DNA of 64,000 nucleotides from Pascua guehoae. Taxonomy: Eukaryota; Basidiomycota; Tremellomycetes; Trichosporonales; Trichosporonaceae. Where the stretch lies: positions 124,980-188,979 of the forward strand of contig BCJX01000003.1 in assembly GCA_001600415.1 (NCBI GenBank), given 5' to 3'. Shown piece by piece: positions 23,880 to 34,883 of this stretch (positions are counted from its first letter, which is position 1; the number at the start of each line of letters is the position of its first letter). Under the pieces are notes generated by a model that saw only the letters and a program-made list of their open reading frames with translations, did no database searches and was not told the DNA's origin. The translations under genes and the position numbers were made by a program.

Positions 23880-24135
23880 TCCATTATTCCCAGGATGTCC
23901 TCGTGCTCGAGGTTGGCAGGGTCGTCAAAGCTACCCTGTCCCTTGCCGAGTGTCTTCGCCTCAAAGGTGTGAATGGCTAAATATGGGGGAAGATGCCCGC
24001 CGTGATCTCTCGAGGGCAAGGGGAAAGTCTCTACACTCCAGAGGCACGGAAAACAGAGGCAAGGGAAGGCGTGGGACGTGGGCAGGTTGCCATCGAGGCC
24101 GATGTTACTGCCTTGCACGGCCGTCTGTTGGACGG
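23880..24135 (-). repeat. Second, diverged copy of the family-1 last exon (tandem with 24193-24477)
   Basis: The minus strand reads QGSNIGLDGNLPTSHAFPCL...HTFEAKTLGKGQGSFDD, colinear with RGNVDLGDNLPGFDAFPCI...HTAERKMLGKGQAGFES of the neighbouring exon. Either a tandem exon duplication in copy A or the remnant of another copy. Confidence 0.6.
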
Positions 24136-27100
24136 AAATCAGGGAGACGTCAGGTCTGCTGTCAGTTAGCTATGTACGCGCTGCTTTGGCATTCAGGACT
24201 CACTTCTCCTCCCACTCCATGACGTTTCCGGGGCTGCCGAAACAAAGTCCTTGCCGGCGGGCCTGCCGAGCACGCTCTCGAAGCCTGCTTGGCCTTTGCC
24301 CAACATTTTCCGTTCAGCAGTGTGGATTAGCTGGATCTTGTTGCAGACTCCCAGCGTGATCTCGCTACTGTACGGAAAACAGGCAATGAACCCGATGCAG
24401 GGGAACGCGTCAAACCCGGGAAGATTGTCGCCGAGGTCAACGTTCCCACGCACGACTGTATGCTGCACCGAAATCAAGGCTCGGCGGGATTGACTGTTAT
24501 TGCGTCAATTGGTAGCTCTTTAAATTCTGGAAAACTCACCCTTTGGGTCCGGATACGAGGCGCTGTAGTGGGTCGTAGACAAGCAGATCCGTGCACTGGG
24601 GAATGCCACACAGTCGGTTCTGGATCTGCATCATCTTGTGGATGAACCCGGGGTGGATGGCGTGCTGCTGGCCAAGCTGTTCCCAAGCCTCGTATACGAC
24701 TCCTCCGCAGCACTGATGTCAGTTGTCGGCCATAATGCAAGACAAAGCTAACCTTGTGGGTTCCCAGCACCATTAGACTGACTTCAATGCCGATACGGCT
24801 CCAAACGGTCCCGACATCGATGGTGTTGGCAGCCACGGCAACGGCACTGAGGAGTGGGCTGTTAAGCTCTGCCTCCACATTCATCCCCCCTAGCCCAGGG
24901 GCGCGAATGGCCATGTTGAACACAAGGCTGGCCATCAGGAGGAGGACCATGCGCTTCAACAGGGCTTCTCCGCCGTTGAGTGCACGGAAAAAGTGTCGGG
25001 TTCGCAGCTACCATCAGTTGCGAAAAAAATGAACTGGAAAAAAATATGAACCATCCACATACCATGATGCGAGTGATGAGTGAGGACACATGGTCGAAGG
25101 AGATCGAGCTGTTTTGGCCGACCGGACGCCACCGAGAAATATGGGCCCAACAGGGCCGTAACCGCAGACTCGATGTCTCCTTCCAGGTCTGCCTCGCGCA
25201 GGTCGTGCTCAAAGACGTCGAGTGTCTGATCGAGGTCGTCTTTGATACTCCACTCTTGGTTACGAACAACGTCGCGAGCATCAAGAAAGTGCTGGGTGCG
25301 CGACTCGGCCGAAGATTCCAGCTGAACCTGCAAAAGTTAGCAGTCTTACAACAGTCAGTCTTCCTCAGCCTCACCTGGAACTCGGATTCTGTTTTGGCGA
25401 CCTCTCGAATTTCGGTCGCCATTTGCTGCACGAGCTCCGCTCAGGAGTAGTCCGGGTCGTGCAGCCTAAAAAATGTGGAGCGGGCTGTACCCATCCTGGG
25501 CCGTTTTCCTGTTATCAGCCATGAGCCTGAGCGCAACTTGCCTTTGGCCTCGGTACTGCGCCGTTCATGGTCCGCCTCCAGCGCCTTGCATCGCTTCACA
25601 GTCTCTTGCACGGAAGCTGCGTCATATTTCTGCCTTACGACGCGCTTGATACGTGCGAGAATCATGGAATCGATAGCCTTGGGTATCAGTCTCGTCATTG
25701 CTCAAGCACTTACATGGCATAGCTGACCAAGTTTCTCGGATGTCTCTTGCGACCTGGGAGCGGTTAGGTTCATGCCGTATGTCATCATAAAGAGGTGTGT
25801 ACTCACATTCGACTTGTCCATCTGCGTCACACCAAAGGAATTTAGAGATTTCTGGTCGAGGTTTGGCAGACGGAAGTCGTGCATGGAGGCGGAGAACTTT
25901 TTTTCATGGTCTCGGAGAGACCGGCTGAAGATCAGCATTTGCTCGACCGCTGGGTTGTTGACGCCTGGGTGGCGATCATGCCTGCCCCAGACACTGGCGA
26001 AGACATGCTACCTTGGTAAGCAGTCTGTAGCATCAAAAAGCTTACATGGCGGTTGGGAACAGCTCTTCGGGTTGGCGGAAGGGCAGTCTGGTCATCCTCC
26101 GCCCTCGCCTCATTGAGCACCGCTTGAGCCACGAAGCGACCGACAGAATTTCCTGTCTTGAGCTGCAACCGCAGAGTATCCTCGGGGCTGTCCGAGGGGT
26201 CCTCTACCGACTTTGGCTGTACCAGTCAGAACATGTCAACGACCTGTAGCCTGAACTTACCCATAGCCCGGCTTCAACCATCTCGTCCTTGAGATGTTCA
26301 ACAATTGCAGCGGCATCGGGCTTGACATGGGCGATGGTGATCTTGCTGGGGTTGAACCCAGAGTTCCGAACTGCCCAGACGCCATCGTCGATGATATCGC
26401 GCAATTTTGTCTCTGCAGCAGGAGCATTCAACAGCAGAGAGTGGAGATTGACGGGAGTAGGGCTGCCGATGGGAAAGACCCATCCCTTCTCCTGAAGTTG
26501 AGCGGAGAGGTTGCTTATCGCAATACTGGCCCTAGGTTTGTCAGTGGTACCCATGGGCCTAGTACTCACTTCCATTCCTCATGCGTTTCGGCGCCCTCGC
26601 GGGCGTGGACTCAAGCCGCTCGGAAGAAGGTCACCAGCTCGCCTGACTTCTCCTCCCCCCACAGTTCCTCCATGAGGTCTTTGTTAAGACTCACGTCCCC
26701 TTCCCGGAGGCGACTGCGTCCCATGGCACGACCACGGCCCTTGGAGGTGAGGAGCAGCTTGCAGATGACGACAAGCCACTCTTTCACTTTCCGTCGGTTC
26801 ACTCGCAGCTTTGCGATTAACCGCTCGGCCTCTTTGGTAGACTTGGACTTGTTCCTTTGCCGTTCCCACTTGCGCAACGACTGGTCGCTTTCGTCGGCAT
26901 GGTTGCACAGGTCGAAGGCCTTCTCGTCCCACAGAGCAGCCCACTCATCCCGGTGGTCCTTGAGGTTCAGTGGTAGACCGAATGTCATGTTCTCCGAAAC
27001 TCGCGTAGTGGAGTAATATGGAAGAGGGAACGGCAGCGAGGAGGACGAAGTAGACGCCTCGGTTGGCTGGAATGCCCGTGTGGGTGCGGGCGTCGGTGCC

Positions 27101-27300
27101 AGCGTGGATGCTGGTGTGGGTGCGTCTGGGAGGTCGTGTCCAGGGCTCGAACTGTGTCGTCTGGTGATGGCACTGTGACCGGTCGCCTGGTGGTGATCAC
27201 AAAAACCAATCATCTTAAACTTACGACTTGCAAAAGAAGGGAGATGGCCCTGGAGAGTGGACTTGGAAGGGCGAAGTGGGGTGGATTGCGATGTGTGCAT
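23880..27300 (-). pseudogene. Family-1 copy A: multi-exon gene of unknown function, nearly full length, damaged
   Basis: Reading leftward: a Pro/Thr-rich leader (possible ATG at 27300, or at 26988, MTFGLPLNLKDHRDEW); the ELW module KLLLTSKGRG...GDVSLNKDLMEELWG; a second exon ending HLKDEMVEAGLW at a splice donor; an exon with RFVAQAVLNEARAEDD; an exon HPGVNNPAVEQMLIFSRSLR; helical exons (AIDSMILARIKRVVRQKYD; LESSAESRTQHFLDARD); MVLLLMASLVFNMAIRAPGL; GFIHKMMQIQNRLCGIPQC; and a last exon QHTVVRGNVDLGDNLPGFDA...IQLIHTAERKMLGKGQAGF. Splice sites mostly fit. An in-frame TGA interrupts the first module at 26611-26613 (after ...TFFRAA, where C:G to T:A change of Arg CGA is the simplest origin). The last exon appears twice. 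I recognise no known domain. Confidence 0.6.
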
Positions 27301-27858
27301 CGTGGAAAGTCACGGAGAGGACGAGCGGTTTCTCGCCAAGGAAAGAAAGAGAGGGAGGGAGGCCAGCGGTTTGGAGAGGCGGTATGATGGAGAGGGCGTG
27401 TACGTCCCTCTAAACAGTTGTGGGGAAGAATGAAAGGCAAGGGCTATGCGTCAAGACGGTTCCTTTGTGAGCCACGGACGATGATCGATAGAGGCAATGC
27501 TTGCCACGAGGCCATACGCGCCACACGCGCCACACGACTGCCAGGCCGCCAGGCATGCCAGGATGGGGGACACCACTAGCGCACTAGCGCCACTCTGCCA
27601 CCACAGCCCACCCGCCATGGTCACCGGACGCTGGTTGACGTGTCGTATGTCGTTTCTGTTGTAGGGTTGTAGGGACTCGAGCCTCGGCGCACGCGCGCGT
27701 CGTCGCGCGAGCCGCCGCGAGACGCTATTTCAGCCCGCGTGCGATACGCTCGATTCATGCATCGCTCTATCACTCATTACTACAACAGTTTCCCCGATAC
27801 AAAAGTTGTTGGTTGGCCCAAGCTCGAATGAGCTGTGCGCTCGCTAGCTCGCACACAG
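27301..27858. other. Divergent intergenic region between copy A and zinc-finger gene Z1
   Basis: No gene seen. A motif related to the 3' half of the TATA block (attcatgcatcgctctatc) occurs at about 27753 and again at 27888. Confidence 0.4.
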
Positions 27859-27927
27859 TATATAGGCCATCTCGGTAGACTGTATTCAACATGCATCGCT
27901 CTATCGCTCCATCCCTCGCTCGACAAA
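27859..27927 (+). promoter_or_regulatory. TATA box and start region of Z1, a diverged relative of the 133-bp block
   Basis: TATATA at 27859-27864 is followed 31-32 nt later by ATGCATCGCT and then CTCGACA. This is the same order and spacing as in the five 133-bp blocks, although the upstream hairpin half is not recognisable here. Confidence 0.45.
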
Positions 27928-27943
27928 AGTCTCATGTCATCCA

Positions 27944-28053
27944 ATGCTCCTTCATCTTCTCTTCCTTTCATCTTCTCCTCCTTTCATCTTCTCTTCCTTT
28001 CATCCGACCTTCCTTTCATCCGACTTTCCTTTCATCCAACCGTCCTTTCATCA
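27944..28053 (+). repeat. Pyrimidine-rich tandem repeat in the Z1 leader
   Basis: About eight imperfect units built on CCTTTCATC followed by 4-6 variable bases, ending just before the ATG at 28056. Probably 5' UTR. Confidence 0.7.
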
Positions 28054-28055
28054 CG

Positions 28056-29511
28056 ATGCCCCCATTAGCTCTGTTGTTCGCCCTCTTTTACTCGGGTCAC
28101 GAGCCTACCGCGGACGAACGTTGCCCCCATTGCTCCCAAGACCTCAACAACCTGACGACGGGACGCACACTCACCCGCGACGCTTTGGCCCATATCATGC
28201 GCTGTGCCGGGCGCTCCGCCGTAACCAATGCCGACCTCCGCTATCCAGTCTACATTCACGGCTGTCCTCTGAAGGACTGCTCAGAACGGCTCGAGTACCA
28301 CCCGGTTGTCGACGACTCGTCGACCGAGGCGCAATACGAGGTCGAGCAAGTGGAGAGCCACTTCCGCAAGCTCCACTTTGGCGCCGACATTCGTGTGCGC
28401 ACGTGCTCAGCGTGCGGGGAGGACGTCAAGGGCACTCTTGCTCGCTTTTTCGCCCACTTTGTAGAGCACCACCACGTATTCCTCCCTTGACCGCGAGGCA
28501 AAGGTGGCCGACGGCACCACGACTTTGCCGGCTGGGTTCTTCCCCCCGGCGCCATTTTCGCTGATAGGGGGCCCTTCCTTCCACCCCGACCCTGGCGCCC
28601 TCGAGTCATTTTGTGCCAAAGCTTTCACGGACACGTTCAGCGTTGCGGTAACCGAGCATCGTGCGCGGCACGGCGAGAACCCCCTCCCCGAGCGCAAGTT
28701 CTGGGGCGTGCGCGTGACCGGCCGATCAATTGACGCCTTCAACCTCCACCAAGACGACCGCGTCTACGTGCCCATTATGGACACCGCGGAGGACGGCAGG
28801 GCCCTCAAGCTGGGCCTTTGCTATTTTTGCGTCCACAACGAATACCTCCCGTGGGCGCAGCGTATGGACGAGCACAACCATGCGCTCCTTCAAGCTCACG
28901 TGGCCAAGCATGTCCGGAAGCTTCTTCGGCTTCTCGACAACCCCGACGAGCCATCGGACGCCGACTTTGGCGACGACGACGACCTCGATGACGAAGTTCG
29001 GGACGAGCTGAAGGCCGTTCAGGAGGAGTAGGGCACCGACTACGGTGAGGCGCACGGCCGCCACACCGACTTGCTCTTCCGGCCAGAGACGCTCGACACT
29101 GGTGCGCGGGTCTTCATGTGTAAGGACCCTCGCTGCCCCACCGTTACATTCGGGGCAGTTTACGAGCTCGTCAACCACCTCGTCCTTCACCACCTTCTTC
29201 CTCTACGCCCAGGAGAGGTGGTGACCGCGAAGAATCGCTTTCGCATGTACGCTCGGGAGGAGCTCGTATTCTCGAGCGACGCCGACCTGAAAGCGAAAAT
29301 CACCACGAAGGGCAAGAAGACCAAGGCGTCTACCACCGCGGCCGCCCAGAAAAACTCAAAGAAGGCTGCTGAGCAGGCCGAATCGTCTGCCTCTTCTTCG
29401 TCGCGCACGCGCAAGGCCAAACCAGGCCTTCGCCCTCAAGACGGCCCTCGGCAGCGGCCAAGCGAGACATCAACTGCGAAGGTCAAGGGAAAGGGCAAGG
29501 GAAAGGCGTAG
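28056..29511 (+). pseudogene. Z1: multi-zinc-finger protein gene, broken by a frameshift and an in-frame stop
   Basis: From ATG 28056 (MPPLALLF) the frame encodes Cys/His modules CPHC...HIMRC, CPLKDC...HFRKLHF, and CSACGED...FVEHHH to a TGA at 28488. The same protein appears to continue one frame over from about 28465 (STTTYSSLDREAKVADGTTT), with CYFC...HNHALLQAHVAKH. A TAG at 29029-29031 interrupts it, and the frame stays open beyond with CKDPRCPT...HLVLHH and a basic, Ser/Lys-rich tail (KVKGKGKGKA). Five C-x2/4-C...H modules suggest a nucleic-acid or protein-binding role (inference). Either a pseudogene, or a gene with an unrecognised intron at 28465 and stop readthrough; the first is simpler. 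A related copy, Z2, lies at 38690. Confidence 0.6.
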
Positions 29512-29529
29512 AGGAGCAAAATGTACATA

Positions 29530-30150
29530 ATATGAAAGGGGGAGGCGAGGTTACATGGTTGATAGCAATGCCGTGTACATAGCTCCACAATGTATACCTC
29601 TCCATAGAATCAGCCTGTGCAAGACTGGTTGGCAGGGTCGTCAAAGCCACCTTGTCCCTGCAATCCAGAGGCCTAGAGCGTGGGCAGGTTGTCATTAGCC
29701 CAATGTTACTGCCTCGGACCACCGTTTGTTGGACGGAAATGAGCGAGACGTCGGGCGCGCTGTGTGTCAGCCAGGTTTCTGTCGCGCTATGCTTCCGGCG
29801 CTGGCTCACTTTTCCTTCCTCCGCATGATCTTCTGGCGTGGGTCCAAGTAGAGAAGTTGGCGGCATTGTGGCAGCCCACCCAGACGGTGCTGGATGTCCA
29901 AGCCCCGCTTGATAAAGCTGGGGTGCATGATCGGGGTGTGCCTCTCCTTGCCCTCGATCAACCGCCACGCCCTCGCCACGATCCCTGCGTGAGCCTGCAG
30001 GTGAGGAAGCATCGGCCTGGGGCTGAACGTGTCTCTCTCACCTGTTCGGTAAACAAGACCATAAGCATACACTCGATACCTATCAGGTCGGTTTGAATGC
30101 GGCTGAACAGGAGACCCCGGTGTTGTAGAAACTAGAGAGTAGAGTAACAT
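29530..30150 (-). pseudogene. Family-1 fragment F: 3' exons only
   Basis: The minus strand reads ARAWRLIEGKERHTPIMHPS, IKRGLDIQHRLGGLPQCRQL and LISVQQTVVRGSNIGL. These match the penultimate and last exons of copies A and C (IQHRLCGIPQCRTLLTYDP; QHTVVRGNVDLGDN). Upstream modules are absent, and the last exon degrades after about 20 residues. Confidence 0.55.
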
Positions 30151-30305
30151 GACGAACTAGATACGGCGCTCGACCCTTAAGAAGGGTCGAGGGGCGCGGC
30201 GGCGTCGCCGCCGCCGCCGCCGCGTGGCTCTGCTACAAGGCTGTCTCTATTTCAACACCCGGGACACATCGCCAACCGTGCGCACGGCGAGCCGATGGAT
30301 CTCTC

Positions 30306-30465
30306 TGTCAAAGTGGCACTTCTGCCACTCTCGCATCCACTTGCCACGTAGCGACCATAGCGTCGGCCTGCTGTCTATACCGCTGCTCCCTAGTTGTATA
30401 TAACACTCATGTCCTTCTAAATTATTCATGCATCGCTTCTTCTCTCATCTCAACAGGGGTTGTAT
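30306..30465 (+). repeat. LTR-like TATA block 1 (TG...CA), plus orientation
   Basis: Carries AGTGGCACTTCTGCCACT, the TATATAACACTC box and ATTATTCATGCATCGC. The length is 160 bp because of an insertion of about 20-27 bp before the TATA box. Flanks (CTCTC / GGGGT) show no target duplication. It faces block 2 across 1.4 kb. Confidence 0.75.
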
Positions 30466-31830
30466 TCGGGAAGAGGACATGATGGGAGTCCAAGACTCAA
30501 ACTAATGCCCTCCACATCGCAAGACGGTGCAGACGGACCGCAAGGGTCAGACGGACCGGGAGGGGAAGTGGGGGTGGGGGGGGGGGGAGATGAGCTGGTC
30601 GTACCAGGAGCAGAGGAGAGAGGAGAGGGAGGGGGCCCTTCAACCGCCACCGGATACGTCCGAATGCCATGTTTAGGTTTAGGCCGGACTCGAGATCACG
30701 GTAGCCCAGAGTTTTTGTCCCGCTGGCAAACGCCCTGATGCGGATACGAGACTCTTGCCGGACACCCTCCTCCTTGTGACGGGCTTTAAACTTTAATTGG
30801 AGATGTCCACAACTAAACGAAAAAGAAGAAAAGGAAAAGCAGAAACGAAAAGACTTACGGCTCACCGTGCATGACGATCGAGTCGACACATGTCGGTTGG
30901 ACCCAGCGAGCGCAATATCCCATTAAGCGTTAAGGGCTGCAGTGATGCTGTCGCGTCAGATTTTATTGCCGCCGCTTTGGCAGGTGAGGTGGGCGCAAGG
31001 ACTGGATCATCATGACAAAACTTCCCTTAGCAGGTCATGTTCCAAGGTGTGCTGATTGTTGGGAAGGCGCTGCTGTCGAAAATGGAGAACAGAGTGGCAT
31101 GAACAACGGAGATATGAGTTCTACCCTTAACAGCCACAGTGGCGATCTGATCCGCCCCGCCCTGCATGTGGCGCCGCCACACAATTTCAACAGGCACCAA
31201 GGCGTGGGGAAAGCCACAGGGCCTGCAGTGTCGCGAAGCGTTGATACAAGTGTCTCTCTGTAGCATATCATTCTGAATGCGGTAGATGCGGTGCGTGAGG
31301 CAGTACGTGGACGTGGAGGGCGGGGTGGTCGTGGCGGTGGATAAGAGCAAACCCAGGCGATACGTCGAACTTGGCATGGTAAGGCAGACGGAAACGAGTC
31401 GCGTAGAGGTATAGTACGATGCTACGATAGAGATACGAGACGACGACGACTATAAGAGCGCGTCGGGGTAAACAGGATTACGTAATAGATGTATTAAATC
31501 CCGTCAAAGGCGTCGAACTTTGGCATAAACTTTCTTCACATAAATCATATATTGCTGTTGTACTGCGCATGCGCTACTGTACTATTAATAACGTTGGCAT
31601 ATGAATCTCTTGAGGCCTCTACGAACCCTCTTCAGACTTGTAGCGAGACGCCGAGGGTCTTGAAAGACTCTCGGTTCCTAGTGAGAAGGTGTCTTCATGG
31701 GACAACTGATTCAAGTATTTGAGGTCATATTTTGATACCCTGCTATGTACATTGTCTGTGGGCGCTTTTGTTTTGCACGGTCATGCGCGCTGGGTGAAGT
31801 AGTCTCACAGCATCTCTTCATCTTCATTAC
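30466..31830. other. 1.4 kb between two inward-facing TATA blocks, no gene supported
   Basis: The plus strand is G-rich near 30550-30650. Short ORFs on both strands resemble no family seen elsewhere in the window. The AT-richer 31440-31800 half has no coding signal. Confidence 0.4.
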
Positions 31831-31963
31831 TGTCGAGATGAGAGAAGAACTGATGCATGAATAATTTAGAAGGGTGTGAGAGTTATATACAACTTGGGAG
31901 ATGAGACGCTATGGTCGCTGTGTGGCAAATGGATGCGAGAGTGGTAGAAGTGCCACTTTTACA
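31831..31963 (-). repeat. LTR-like TATA block 2, minus orientation, 133 bp
   Basis: The reverse complement begins TGTAAAAGTGGCACTTCTAC and ends ATCTCGACA. It contains TATATAACTCTC and CATGCATC. Flanking pentamers are ATTAC (left) and AATAC (right), 4 of 5 matching, as expected of an aged 5-bp target duplication. It abuts the truncated end of copy B. Confidence 0.75.
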
Positions 31964-31992
31964 AATACAATGCCTTTTTAATGCTACATCCC

Positions 31993-32895
31993 TCATGCGA
32001 TGGTCTGAGCAGTTAGCAGGGCAAAAATGCCAGGGCAGCGACGCACAAAAAAAGTTGAGCGGGCGGGAGTGGCTGTCGCCAGGTCCTCGCTAGCGCCAAG
32101 CGTCTCCACCTCGTCCAGAACCCGTGCGAGGATCGCGCCCGGGAGCGCAACCTCGTCCTCGATACGCGCATAGAGAGGGTTGTACCTGTATCCGGGCGCG
32201 GTGTGCTCACGGGCAGTCGCGACCTCGGACGCCGCCTGAAGTGTGTCAGCAATGACACAACATCGTGCGTGTACTTCTGCGCACCCAAATTTGGTCAATG
32301 ACCATGGCATCTGCGATGTATTCGAAGAGCGCTGTGCGGTCCATCTGGAGCTCCGCATCAGGCCTGTCGCGGAAAACGAGGCGGCCAAATTGAATACCGC
32401 TGTCGATGACGTCGGTAACGAGGGGTCCAACGTTGGGGGATGCCAGCGCGCACTCGATGTTCCGGACCTCGCTCCGACGGAAGTGGGGCTGGCCCGTTGG
32501 CACGACCTAGCCCATATCGCTCTCCAGCGAGGCGTAGAGCTCATTCATTGGGAGCCCAGGGCTGTTGCCATCAGTTCATGTTTGATCACGATCATTAGTA
32601 CTCACATACGACGGCAGTGGTCACGGAGCCAGTCCACAATGGCGCCTCCGTAATTCCCCCACAGTTCCACAGCAAGCTCCTTGTTGTAGTGGAGCTGGCC
32701 GGGAACCAAACGGCGTTTGCCGTTTGCACCCATTCGCACGAAGAGAACACGTGCGATGGAGAGGATGTGTGGACGGACAACGGCACCTTTGCTTCTCAGC
32801 TTGGCGTGTACCGATCGGGCAGTTTGTGCGGTACACAAGGTAGGGAGCGGATTGATGAGGGCCCGCCACTCGTCGCGGCATGCCTCCATGTTCAT
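31993..32895 (-). pseudogene. Family-1 copy B: 5' modules only, with a nonsense codon
   Basis: Minus strand: EACRDEWRALINPLPTLC, then SIARVLFVRMGANGKR...QLHYNKELAVELWGNYGG, a donor after CRRM, then VVPTGQPHFRRSEVRNIECA...VTDVIDSGIQFGRLVFRDRP...YIADAMVIDQIW at a donor, then EVATAREHTAPGYRYNPLYA...GAILARVLDEVETLGAS. A TAG at 32507-32509 replaces the Trp codon that other copies have before the (V/I)VPTG motif (TGG to TAG). All later modules are missing, and the copy stops beside block 2. Confidence 0.68.
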
Positions 32896-34171
32896 GGGGG
32901 TGCCAAAGTTCGAGTCGTCCGCCGGGCGGAGTTTGACGGTGTGGTTGTAGACCGGTGCGGTGCAATGTGGCAGGGCGAGGTTGTTGTCGCCGGTCTACCA
33001 ATCGAGTGTGACGCAGCGCGGGGCTGGTGGGGTTGACCTGTCGCGACAACCCATCCGCTACCCACCAGCCAGGAGCCCAACTTGTTAAGGGACATGTTGG
33101 GGCTGAGACGTCAACTACCCATTTGTGTTCATCGCTTACATTGGCTTGCAGTCGTACAGCACATGCTGTCGATCAAGACGGCGAGCGGCCGTGTCTACGT
33201 CGATTCCAACCCGCTCCACCACACCGCCTCGCGCGACAACAATCCCGCCGCGGACGCCAAGCCCGTCGTCGTCTTGCACGTGTCCATTCACCCCAAACCA
33301 ACCACTGACGCGCTCCCCTCTGCCTCGTCGGTCTCCAAGCCCACCCGCGAGATGCCTCCGCCGTAGCCTCCCCAGAATTCGGTGGCGAGGTTGCCGTTGA
33401 GGCCGACATGGCCGGGGGCATACTGGCCCTTGCAGTGTTCACCCACGCACGAGAATCATGCGAGCAACACTGAACATCATGCGCCGCACGTCGACGAATT
33501 TTCGGTGTACCCCTCGGGGTCGAAAAGGCTTGCCGTGTGCAGAGCGGTAGGATGAGGTTGTGACGCTGTTGCTGTTCATCTTAGGTGACACTGCACCGGC
33601 TTCCGGTCTATTCTGGATGGGGGGTACGTGTAGCGGCTGCGTCACTGTTTGGGTTGCTCGGTTGCTGGATTGCTGTCGTGGTGGACTATCAAGAGAAGCC
33701 AAGATCCCCCTCTCGCTTAGCCAATTGGCAACAGATTGCCTTGCTTGATCGCCTTGATCCTCCGGGGAAAATCATTGGGATTACCATGATCGGCACAGCC
33801 GGGGTTGCCATGAAAGACACCACTCCAGAAATTGTGGGCGGGCCCAACACTGTCCGCCGTGTCGCGCTAGGGGCGATCCAAACCTCGGGTGAAAAGTTGC
33901 CCAACTCGATCGCCGCGTGGTGATCCGGAGACTGCCAGGATGGTATCCGACTGCATAGCACCACTGCGCCCTCCACGCCCTTAACGCATGCAACATATAG
34001 TCGCTGTGTCGGGCACGCGGGGGGGGGGGGGGAGTTTGTTTCGAGTCGAACGGTGCACTGTGCGGGCGGAAACAAAACGACGCTGGGGGTGTACGTCTTG
34101 GAGAATCTGCGTAACACTACGTCTCCTCGTCTCTTCGTTCCGTTTTCTCTTCATCTGCCTCAGCATCCACC
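32896..34171. other. Spacer between copy B and P1, with a possible family fragment at 33165-33366
   Basis: The plus strand 33165-33366 reads MLSIKTASGRVYVDSNPLHH...VVVLHVSIHPKPTT then a stop, with codon use like the neighbours. It faintly resembles the first exon of copy C (LTFTRGNGGVECVVEC) and of E (LRTYANGRLELL). A 15-base G tract lies near 34018-34033. Nothing else is supported. Confidence 0.35.
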
Positions 34172-34753
34172 ATGCCAAAGTACACAGCCGTTGAGGTGAC
34201 CGCCCGCACGCCTGGCACGACGATTCGCATCCCTGTGACCGACAACTCCAGCGTCCTCAAGCTGGAGATCGATTGCCCCACGGCCGCACCTCGCACACCT
34301 ACTTCCCCCCCCCCCCCCCCGCGCAACATGGTTGTCGAGAAGGAGGTGGCTGTGCAGTGGCCCCTTGGCAGTCCCAATGACAAGACCCCCGCGCGCCGCC
34401 TGTTCCCGGCTTCGAAGCGGGTCACGGCGCCCGACACCCCCCTCGGCTCGCTCCCCGTCACGGACATCGTCACGGAGGTTCGTGTTTGATAGTCGGGCCC
34501 CGTGGATGGCTTGAACTGACCATGATATTAGATTCCGGGCAAGACGGGGAACAAAAAGCAAAAGATCCTCAAAAAGCGTGCACACCTCCAGCACCCGTTC
34601 GGGTGCCGTGACGGTGACGACGATGACAAGGAATATGCAGGGACCTCGACCAAGGTAGGCCCATGTGTCATGATTCGACTGACTTTATAGCTGGTCACCA
34701 GCTCGGCCCCTGCACCGATCACCCACAAGAGCCATAAATGGGCAGCTGGCTGA
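34172..34753 (+). CDS. P1: small three-exon protein of unknown function, 163 aa
   Basis: Exons 34172-34477, 34532-34654 and 34691-34753, all phase 0. Exon 1: MPKYTAVEVTARTPGTTIRI...LFPASKRVTAPDTPLGSLPV; exon 2 is basic then acidic (GNKKQKILKKRAHLQHPF...DGDDDDKEY); exon 3 stops early. It is homologous to P2 at 40104 module by module (FPA-K, TAP-TP, KK+AHL--PF). A 14-base C tract encodes a Pro run in exon 1. Exon 3 ends in a TGA where P2 continues, although an acidic ESQEDELDKDTKY stretch follows in another frame, so the 3' end may be truncated by a frameshift. Short, charged and disordered-looking; possibly nuclear (inference). Confidence 0.5.
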
Positions 34754-34883
34754 GTCCCAGGAGGACGAGCTGGACAAAGACACCAAGTATCTGAAACTGG
34801 TCGGAAGAGAAGGGTTGAAATATACTACACACGTACCCCGATCTTTACTTCTCGCCCACATCCTCGTCTTCAAACTTCCCACA

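Noticed and set aside
30466..31830. Complete transposon bounded by inward-facing blocks 1 and 2
   Set aside because: No transposase-like or other coding content inside, and the flanks of the pair do not match each other as a target duplication.
33585..33923. 112-codon plus ORF between copy B and P1
   Set aside because: One hydrophobic stretch but no motif, no splice support and no relation to neighbours.
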